From NCBI RefSeq assembly GCF_000721235.1, contig NZ_JOFH01000019.1, positions 124,001 through 188,000 on the forward strand: a DNA stretch of 64,000 bases, in the 5' to 3' direction. Source of the DNA: Streptomyces olivaceus (GTDB lineage: Bacteria > Actinomycetota > Actinomycetes > Streptomycetales > Streptomycetaceae). The notes beneath the pieces were generated by a model. That model searched no databases and was not told the DNA's origin. It saw only the letters and a list, made by a program, of their open reading frames with translations. Positions 58,360 through 64,000 of this stretch are shown here, piece after piece. Numbering within the stretch: the stretch's first letter is position 1; the number at the start of each line of letters is the position of its first letter. Position numbers and translations under genes: made by a program.

Positions 58360-59943
58360 TCACTCATTCGGCGGCGGGAGCGCGGAGGCGTGCCTGCGGG
58401 TCCACAGTGCGCGCGCGGATTGCACGTACGCCTGCGCGCGTGCGGTGTGGCCCCTGGGCGCGGAGGGCTCGGCCATCCGTTCGTGGCAGGCGGTCATCTC
58501 GTCGACGAAGCGGCGGCCTCGCACGGTGAGGTCGGGCGAGCCGACGAGGGCGGGCAGGGCTGCCTGGACCTGAGCGCGGTAGCGCGCGTGCTGGGCCCAC
58601 GCCCGGTCTCGGTCGCAGGACGCGGTGCGCAGCGCCCTGCGCTGGAAGTAGGCGGCCAGCGCGAGATGGGCGTACGTGCCCTGGAGCAGGCCGTCGTAGG
58701 GCCTGGGGTCGGGGCGCCAGGGCGCGAAGTACCGTGCCTCGGGTCCGGCCCGGTGCAGCGTCACCAGGTCGCTCAGGGCCGTGAGTTTGGCGTGCTGCAG
58801 CTCGTGGACGAGGGTCGCGGCCAGGGCCGGGGCGTCGGGCGGCGTGCTGCTGAGGAGGGCGCCGAACGCCTCGCGGCGGGTGGCACTGCCACTGCCCCGT
58901 CCGGCACCGGCGCTCGACGGTGTTCGCAGGGGGATCAGGCAGCGCAGGAGCGTGGCCGCTTCGGCGAGGCGCTGCGCACCTCCCGAACGCAGGGCCCCGG
59001 CCATTCCGGACCAGACCTGCAACCACCGCTTGTACTCCGCGTCGTCCAGGGCCAGTGGTGTGCGCAAGTTGCCGTGGCGTGAGTCGCCGGGCGGCTCGCG
59101 GTACGGGTCTAGGTCGTCGAACGGCAGGTGCGGTGCGCCCGGCACGAGTGGGGGGAGCGCGTGTGCGGGGGTCCAGGCCAGGGCCCCGGACCAGGCGCCG
59201 AATCCGCTCTCCAGGTGGACTGTCACATCGGGAGCGTCCGTCTGGCGCAGCACCAGCCGCCCCGCGGTGCACGTGACGTCGACGGGCACGTCCCCGGGCC
59301 GCACCGTGTGCAGGGCGCCGAGGGAGGGGAGGACGAGAATCCCGGCGCGGGCCGTCAGCCGGGTGATGAACGGGACGCCCGAAGCGGCGGCGCCGACCGC
59401 GGCTACGGCACCGAAGTGGGCGAGGTCGCGCCGCAACCTGCGGGCCCGTTCCCCACTCGCCTGCCCCGGCCGGGCGTCGAGGCCCCGCAGGCAGGAGCGT
59501 GCCCAGGGGCCGGTCAGCGGGTGGAAGAGTCGGGCACGGACGGGGTTGCCCGGCATCGCCGCGGCGGCAGGGTCGGTGGTCGGGACGGCGACGGCAGGGG
59601 GGCGGGGGGCTCCGTACCGGTCTACGTGGCGGATCTGCGCACCGGACGGTGCGACGACCCGGCTCCCCGCACGGTCGAGGTCGCCCGGCCGGCGTTCCGC
59701 CGTCCGCGCGCCCACCGCCGCAGCCCGGTCCGCCTCGGTCAGCAGCGCCCAGTCGGCGCGCAGCCGCGCCTTCTGCCCCGGGGTGCAGACGGACGGGTCG
59801 GCTGCCTCGGCCGCATCGAGCACGGCCCGCAGCAGGAGCAGTCGCCGCGTGTCCTGGTCCCTCGTGAGGAGCGCCAGGGTGTCGGGGCCGCCCTCGGTCC
59901 GGGCGAGTTCGAGCAGGGCCCTGTCCGAGACCACCGGAAACAT
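58360..59943 (-). CDS. HExxH-motif peptide-modification protein
   Basis: A 527-residue protein with the signature H380-E-L-Q-H384 in a C-terminal domain (T-L-V-H-E-L-Q-H-A-K) followed by R-Y-F-A-P-W-R-x-D-P-R and a further helix-rich tail. This is the HEXXH family that accompanies radical SAM peptide maturases. Members fused to such maturases have been reported as 2-oxoglutarate-dependent peptide beta-hydroxylases, the two His being iron ligands. The ATG shares its A with the fxsB stop (TGATG), so translation is coupled. No signal peptide. Probable second tailoring enzyme for the 64-residue precursor. Confidence 0.85.
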   Translation of the reverse strand: MFPVVSDRALLELARTEGGPDTLALLTRDQDTRRLLLLRAVLDAAEAADPSVCTPGQKARLRADWALLTEADRAAAVGARTAERRPGDLDRAGSRVVAPSGAQIRHVDRYGAPRPPAVAVPTTDPAAAAMPGNPVRARLFHPLTGPWARSCLRGLDARPGQASGERARRLRRDLAHFGAVAAVGAAASGVPFITRLTARAGILVLPSLGALHTVRPGDVPVDVTCTAGRLVLRQTDAPDVTVHLESGFGAWSGALAWTPAHALPPLVPGAPHLPFDDLDPYREPPGDSRHGNLRTPLALDDAEYKRWLQVWSGMAGALRSGGAQRLAEAATLLRCLIPLRTPSSAGAGRGSGSATRREAFGALLSSTPPDAPALAATLVHELQHAKLTALSDLVTLHRAGPEARYFAPWRPDPRPYDGLLQGTYAHLALAAYFQRRALRTASCDRDRAWAQHARYRAQVQAALPALVGSPDLTVRGRRFVDEMTACHERMAEPSAPRGHTARAQAYVQSARALWTRRHASALPPPNE

Positions 59944-61190
59944 CACGCGGCACCCCCTCGGGGCGAGGACGGTCCAGGTACGGCGGCCGCTGCCAGCCGT
60001 GCGGCCACGTGCCGGATGAAGCGCTGGAGGTCGGCGCAGTACACGGAAGGGTTCTGGAAACCGTGCCCGGCGCGGTAGCGGTGCGCGTAGTGCCCGCCGC
60101 CGCAGACCCGCAGCAGCGGGCAGGCGCGGCACTGCTCCGCGAGCGACTCCGCTCCGGCCTGCCGGGCGGCGACGCCCGGGTGCCGCAGTGCCTCGTCGAA
60201 GGTGTTGCCGAACACGTCGAGGCCGGTCCGGGCGGCGCCGGGGTACGCCGACTTGAGGGAGTCGACCTGCTCGATCGACCCGTCGGTCTCCACGACGACC
60301 GCGCCGAAGGGAGCGAGCCCCAGCGCCTCGGTGGCGGCGGGCAGGCCCAGCAGGAGGGCCAGGCACTCTTCGAAGAGCCGTACCCGGGTTTCGCGCTGTC
60401 CGGCCGCCCACCAGCGGTCGAAGACCGCGCACAGCCAGTCGCCGTAGCGGACGCCGCTCAGTCCGGGTGGGCGCACGGACCAGTTTCCGTGTGGCAGCAG
60501 CAGGTCCAGTACGGGCGGGCGCAGGGCGAGGAGCGACTCGTACGTCTCGACCGGGTCCAGCGCCGGGTCGACGACGGCGAGGACGCCCGCGTACGACGCC
60601 GGGAAGCGATCGGCGACCAGGCGGGCCCCGCGTGCCGCCGCGGGCCAGGACGGGCGGCCCGCGTGGTCCACGCGACGCCGGTTGTGGGCGGCGGTGCCGC
60701 CGTCGAGGCTGATGCCGACCCGGATGCCGCCGTCGGCCAGTACGGCGAGGCGTTCCGGGGTGAGCAGGGTGGCGTTGGTCTGCACGGTGGCGTGGACCTG
60801 AGAGCCTGCCGGGACGCGCTCACGGACCCGGGCGACGAACGCGGCGAGCGTGCTGGCGCCCGCGAGCAGGGGTTCGCCGCCGTGCAGCACGAGGGCCAGG
60901 TCGCGCAGGGCGTGCCGGGTGGCGTGCTCGGCGATGCGGACGGCGGTGGCGTCGAGGACGGCGGCCGGAGTGGCGGCGGGGCGGTCGCGCCAGCCGCTGT
61001 CGGGGCCCTCGTACAGGTAGCAGTAGGTGCAGGCGAGGTTGCAGCGGCTGTGCACCTTCACGATGAACTGCTTGAAGGGCGTGGGACGTCCGGAATCGGC
61101 CGCTCGCTCCGGGACTGCGGCAGCCGGATCGGTGGTGATCTGTCCCGACACTCCAGCCCCCCATGCCGTACGGCCGTGCCGCGCCGTCAC
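59943..61190 (-). CDS. fxsB: FxsB: cyclophane-forming radical SAM/SPASM maturase
   Basis: A 415-residue radical SAM enzyme. The 4Fe-4S motif is C50-x3-C54-x2-C57 (C-N-L-A-C-T-Y-C). L-H-G-G-E-P-L-L is the SAM-binding G-G-E, and the SPASM-type C-terminal Cys cluster (E-Q-C-R-A-C-P-L-L-R-V-C-G-G-G-H-Y-A-H-R-Y ... Y-C-A-D) is intact. This signature matches the FxsB family, which forms three-residue cyclophane cross-links on C-terminal Phe motifs. ATG or GTG choice is clear from the ribosome site. A 203-base gap separates it from the precursor gene, with a palindrome in it. Confidence 0.92.
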   Translation of the reverse strand: MTARHGRTAWGAGVSGQITTDPAAAVPERAADSGRPTPFKQFIVKVHSRCNLACTYCYLYEGPDSGWRDRPAATPAAVLDATAVRIAEHATRHALRDLALVLHGGEPLLAGASTLAAFVARVRERVPAGSQVHATVQTNATLLTPERLAVLADGGIRVGISLDGGTAAHNRRRVDHAGRPSWPAAARGARLVADRFPASYAGVLAVVDPALDPVETYESLLALRPPVLDLLLPHGNWSVRPPGLSGVRYGDWLCAVFDRWWAAGQRETRVRLFEECLALLLGLPAATEALGLAPFGAVVVETDGSIEQVDSLKSAYPGAARTGLDVFGNTFDEALRHPGVAARQAGAESLAEQCRACPLLRVCGGGHYAHRYRAGHGFQNPSVYCADLQRFIRHVAARLAAAAVPGPSSPRGGAA

Positions 61191-61261
61191 GGGCCCGTAC
61201 CCCGGCCCCCTGCCACACCGAGCGGCATGCCCGGCGAGGCGCCGGTCCGAAACTTGGCTCT

Positions 61262-61272
61262 ACAACAGTTGT
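61262..61272. promoter_or_regulatory. Palindrome upstream of fxsB
   Basis: acaacagttgt: a perfect 5+1+5 palindrome about 72 bases upstream of the fxsB start, in the 203-base gap after the precursor gene. It is AT-richer than its surroundings. Candidate operator or promoter element allowing fxsB to be controlled separately from the precursor. Confidence 0.4.
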
Positions 61273-61393
61273 CCTATTCACGCATCTCGGCGCGTCAGGA
61301 TGACCGTAAGCACCCTCCTGCGCTCGGAAGAATGGCGCGATCCCTACGACACGACCTCGCTTCCGTCCCGAAAGGCGGTCAACGCGGAAGGTG

Positions 61394-61588
61394 TTAGAAG
61401 GAGTTGTCGAAGTCCCACAGTGTCTCGCTCGGCTCCGCGGCCCGCGCCCGCAGCTCCCCCAGCACCTCCCGCAGCACCGGATGCTCGATGGTCCCCAGCT
61501 CCGCCAGGTCCAGCTCCAGCAGGTCCGGCAGCGGTTGTTCGTCGCCCGGCGGTGCCGGTGCCGCGCCGGTCCCGTTCCGTATGCCCAT
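61394..61588 (-). CDS. fxsA: FxsA-like RiPP precursor peptide (C-terminal F-D-N-S-F)
   Basis: A 64-residue peptide with a disordered Pro/Gly leader start and an amphipathic leader region (L-L-E-L-D-L-A-E-L-G-T-I-E-H-P-V-L-R-E-V-L). The C-terminal core is E-T-L-W58-D-F60-D-N62-S-F64. FxSxx-COOH precursors end in Phe-x-Ser-x-x; here the fifth residue from the end is Phe as expected but Ser is replaced by Asn. Phe60-Asp61-Asn62 fits the aromatic-x-x pattern of three-residue cyclophanes; Trp58-Asp59-Phe60 is a second possible ring. GAGAGGAACGGGG precedes the ATG. It sits 203 bases upstream of its radical SAM maturase, on the same strand. Confidence 0.85.
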   Translation of the reverse strand: MGIRNGTGAAPAPPGDEQPLPDLLELDLAELGTIEHPVLREVLGELRARAAEPSETLWDFDNSF

Positions 61589-61650
61589 CCCCGTTCCTCT
61601 CCCGTGCCGCTCCGCCCCGTGGGCGGGGCGCCGGTCTCACGTCTGCGCCC

Positions 61651-64000
61651 CTACCGGTCCCCTTCCAGGTCGGCGAGCCGCTGGGCCGTCTGCTGTGCGG
61701 TGGGCTCGCCCGTGACCAGGCGGTCGTCCGGCAGCCGTGCCCACTCCGCCCGTGCCGCCCGGTAGGCGTCGTGGGCCGCACGGGGACGGGCCGCCGCCTC
61801 GAAGGTCATACCCCGCCAGTGGTGTGCCTGCGCGGCGAGTTGGACCGCGTCGTGGCGCCTGCGCTGTGTTTCGGCCTCCTCCTCCGCCCGGCGCGCCGAC
61901 TCGGCGGCCGCCCGGAAGGCGTCGACCGCCACGTCCAGGCGGGTCGCGCGGCTCAGGCTCTGGAACGCCTCGAACTGGGCCTGCCCGAGCTCCAGCCGGC
62001 AGTGCGCCGCGAGCAGCGGGTCCCTCGCGTCCGCCGCCGCCAGCCCGAAGAGGTGAGCGGCCTCCCTGAGGTCGATCCGGTCGCCGCGCGCCTGGTACCG
62101 GAGCATGAGCCCCCGTCCGAGAAGCAGCAGCCGGTGGGAGACCTGCCGGCTCCCCGCCGGGGTCTCCATCCGGCAGTCCCGCAGCACCCGGATCGCCCGG
62201 GACAGCAGCTCCTGGCGCCCCCGGCCGTCCTCCAGCGCCGCGAGCCGGAGCAGCACCGTTCCCCACTCCGCGAGTACGTCGGCGTGCGCGGGCGCGTCCC
62301 TCGGCATCCAGCGCGCCGCCTGGGCGAAACGGTCGGCGGCCCCGTGGAGTTCGGGCGGTTCCCCCGACTCGGCGTAGCGGGCGACGGCCACGCGCCCGGC
62401 GCGCACCAGCAGCGCCGCGCGCTGTGTCTGCTCCCGCACCCGTCCGAGCGCCTCGTCGGTCCGCACCTGGGCCTCGTCGAGCGGGCCGCCCGCCCGCAAC
62501 AGCGCGTCGACCAGGTCCGTCAGGATCCGGACCCGGACGCGGACGGACCCCGCGGTGTCCGGAGGGCGACCGGACTCCAGCGCACGGCGCAACGACTGCG
62601 CCGACTGCTCCGCGTACAGCCGGACCTGGTCCGGATCCGCCGTGACCTCCGACAGCCGCAGGAGCGTACGGCCGTGGGCCAGCAGGAGTTCGGAGGGGCG
62701 CTCGGGACGGTCGGGCCAGGTGTCGGCGAACGCCTCCAGCATGCCGACGGCGCCCTGCAGCAGGGCGCTGTCGCCGCCCAGGCGCCACTGGGTCTCCAGG
62801 GAGCCGACCCGGTCCAGCGTGAGGCGCAGCGCCTCCTCCTCGTCCAGGCCGGGCGCCGCGCAGGCCACCGCGTACTCGCGGTCGGCGCGGCGCAGGAGTT
62901 CCAAGGCACCGGAGCGGTCTCCGCGCCGCCGGGCATCGGTGGCGGCGGCGTGCAGGACGCGTGCGAGGACCGCGCGTTCCCTCAGGCCGTGCGGGTGGGC
63001 CGCGGCCCGTTCGGCGGCCCGCTCGGCCTCGTGCAGCAGCGCGGCGCCGCCCTGCACCTCCCACAGCCGCAGGGTGCAGCGCGCGTACTCGCCCCACAGC
63101 TCGGGGTCGGCGCCGGCCGGCCGTTCGTGCTCGGTGGCTCCGCGCAGCAACTGCACGGCGTCGATGACGTCCTGGACCATGCCCTCGGTGTCGAACCGGG
63201 CGAGCAGCGTGCGGGCCCGGACCACCGCCTGGTGCGTCGGGCGGTCCGCGGCCGGCCTCGGGTCGGTCCGGCTGTCGTACGTCGCGAACTGCTCGGGCAG
63301 CGGCATGAACCGTTCCAGGATCCGGGCCGCGATCTCGGCGAAGGGCTGCGGCACGGGGTCGGCTCCGCCGTTGCCGCCGTTGCCGCCATTTCCGTTACGG
63401 CTGCCGTTGTCGCCCTTGGCGGCACGGCCCCCGTTGTCGGCATCGCCGTCGCCGTCGCTGCCGTCACCGCCGTCGCTGCCGTCACCGCCGTCGCTGCCGT
63501 CACCGCCGTCGCTGCCGTTGTCGCCGGGGCGGTCCGCGCCGGTGCCCGTGCCGTGCGGGCGGGCGGGCCCGGGGCCTCCGTCGCCGAGCTGGGCCAGGGC
63601 GAGGGCGGGGAAGTTGGGCCCGCCCTTGCCGAAGTGCTGCTCGATGTACTCCGAGCAGTGTTTGAGGACCAGCATGGCCTCGTCCCGCCCGAGCCGGGAC
63701 AGCAGTGCCTCGCGCACGTCCGGTTCGATGTCGTACCACTGGGCGCCGTCGCCGCCGTGGTCCCCCCGGGCCCGGGAAACCAGGCCGCCGACCAGCACCT
63801 CGGCGAGTTCGGACGGGCCGGAGCCGGGCAGCATGGTCCGCTGCACCAGCTGCATCACCGGCAGGCAGAGCGGCGTCGCCGCGAGGTAGACGGCGAGGCG
63901 CGCGGCGGCCGGGGAGGCTGCGGCGCTGAACCGGCTGACCCGCTCCAACGGCGTCCGGCGGCGGTCCGGGCGGGCCGTCGGGCCGGCCGGCTGGTCGGCG
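61651..64000 (-). CDS. Large TPR-like protein of the FxSxx neighbourhood, 5' end outside window
   Basis: At least 783 codons are open to the right edge without a stop; the TTG at 63948 is not taken as the start because conserved-looking sequence continues upstream. The visible part has L-A-V-Y-L-A-A-T-P-L-C-L-P-V-M-Q-L-V-Q and S-E-L-A-E-V-L-V-G-G-L, a low-complexity Gly/Asp/Asn stretch, then helical TPR-like repeats to the C-terminus (E-L-L-R-R-A-D-R-E-Y-A etc.). This resembles the C-terminal half of SAV_2336-type proteins that occur beside FxSxx genes. It lies 62 bases upstream of the precursor and may share its transcript. Role unknown. Confidence 0.75.
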   Translation of the reverse strand, partial: ADQPAGPTARPDRRRTPLERVSRFSAAASPAAARLAVYLAATPLCLPVMQLVQRTMLPGSGPSELAEVLVGGLVSRARGDHGGDGAQWYDIEPDVREALLSRLGRDEAMLVLKHCSEYIEQHFGKGGPNFPALALAQLGDGGPGPARPHGTGTGADRPGDNGSDGGDGSDGGDGSDGGDGSDGDGDADNGGRAAKGDNGSRNGNGGNGGNGGADPVPQPFAEIAARILERFMPLPEQFATYDSRTDPRPAADRPTHQAVVRARTLLARFDTEGMVQDVIDAVQLLRGATEHERPAGADPELWGEYARCTLRLWEVQGGAALLHEAERAAERAAAHPHGLRERAVLARVLHAAATDARRRGDRSGALELLRRADREYAVACAAPGLDEEEALRLTLDRVGSLETQWRLGGDSALLQGAVGMLEAFADTWPDRPERPSELLLAHGRTLLRLSEVTADPDQVRLYAEQSAQSLRRALESGRPPDTAGSVRVRVRILTDLVDALLRAGGPLDEAQVRTDEALGRVREQTQRAALLVRAGRVAVARYAESGEPPELHGAADRFAQAARWMPRDAPAHADVLAEWGTVLLRLAALEDGRGRQELLSRAIRVLRDCRMETPAGSRQVSHRLLLLGRGLMLRYQARGDRIDLREAAHLFGLAAADARDPLLAAHCRLELGQAQFEAFQSLSRATRLDVAVDAFRAAAESARRAEEEAETQRRRHDAVQLAAQAHHWRGMTFEAAARPRAAHDAYRAARAEWARLPDDRLVTGEPTAQQTAQRLADLEGDR
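63452..63517. repeat. In-frame 18-bp tandem repeat
   Basis: Three and two-thirds perfect copies of ccgtcgctgccgtcaccg (63452-63469, 63470-63487, 63488-63505, partial to 63517) encode a G-D-G-S-D-G type linker in the large TPR protein. Multiples of three keep frame, so the linker length may vary between strains. Confidence 0.85.

Noticed and set aside
63452..63517. Regular 18-bp repeats resembling a small CRISPR-like array
   Set aside because: Repeats are contiguous with no spacers, are in frame and encode a Gly/Asp/Ser linker.

Overview
This 64 kb window is GC-rich, with long G+C-biased reading frames, GTG starts and GGAGG-type ribosome binding sites. It carries Streptomyces hallmarks: a whiE spore-pigment type II polyketide locus, a cvn conservon, ku/ligD, a HAIR-controlled lon and an E2-E1 fused 2-oxoglutarate dehydrogenase. 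It is almost certainly core chromosome of a Streptomyces or close relative. I saw no rRNA, tRNA, CRISPR array, insertion sequence or prophage.

Layout. 1-3 kb: a DUF5753 regulator (5' end outside the window) with its DUF397 partner, then an XRE/MmyB regulator divergent from a short-chain dehydrogenase. 3-11 kb: a catabolic island. CitE-like lyase and MFS transporter genes lie on the minus strand, followed by a FadR-type GntR regulator; MaoC hydratase, family III CoA-transferase, acyl-CoA dehydrogenase and MmgE/PrpD genes lie on the plus strand. The content matches itaconate-degradation loci, and two promoters carry the same palindromic operator between -35 and -10. 11-12 kb: a secreted D-Ala-D-Ala carboxypeptidase. 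12.3-19.9 kb: the whiE cluster, with ORFVIII hydroxylase divergent from ORFI-VII; the cupin ORFII appears frameshifted at its 5' end. 20-33 kb: secreted and envelope proteins, the two-gene NHEJ pair ku/ligD-Pol, a NERD protein, a lipoprotein/histidine kinase pair, an SH3 protein, and a FtsW/PBP pair. 33-36.7 kb: an AurF-like diiron protein, a TetR regulator and a secreted NlpC/P60 hydrolase. 36.7-42.7 kb: a conservon (cvnA-D) followed in the same operon by a styrene-monooxygenase-like flavoprotein. 43-55 kb: a PP2C-like phosphatase, MarR, GH25 lysozyme, lon, a spermidine-synthase-like protein, a two-component system, and kgd.

55.2-64 kb: an FxSxx-type RiPP system on the minus strand. It comprises a large TPR protein running off the right edge, a 64-residue precursor ending F-D-N-S-F, a radical SAM/SPASM cyclophane maturase, a separate HExxH protein, and a TIR-like/NB-ARC/TPR protein. 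The precursor has Asn where the family signature has Ser. This is the most interesting system in the window.

Four genes (whiE ORFII, a PPOX-family gene, a dual-specificity phosphatase and a Uma2 nuclease) look frameshifted by one or two bases, some of them in or beside homopolymers. These are either real lesions or sequence errors.
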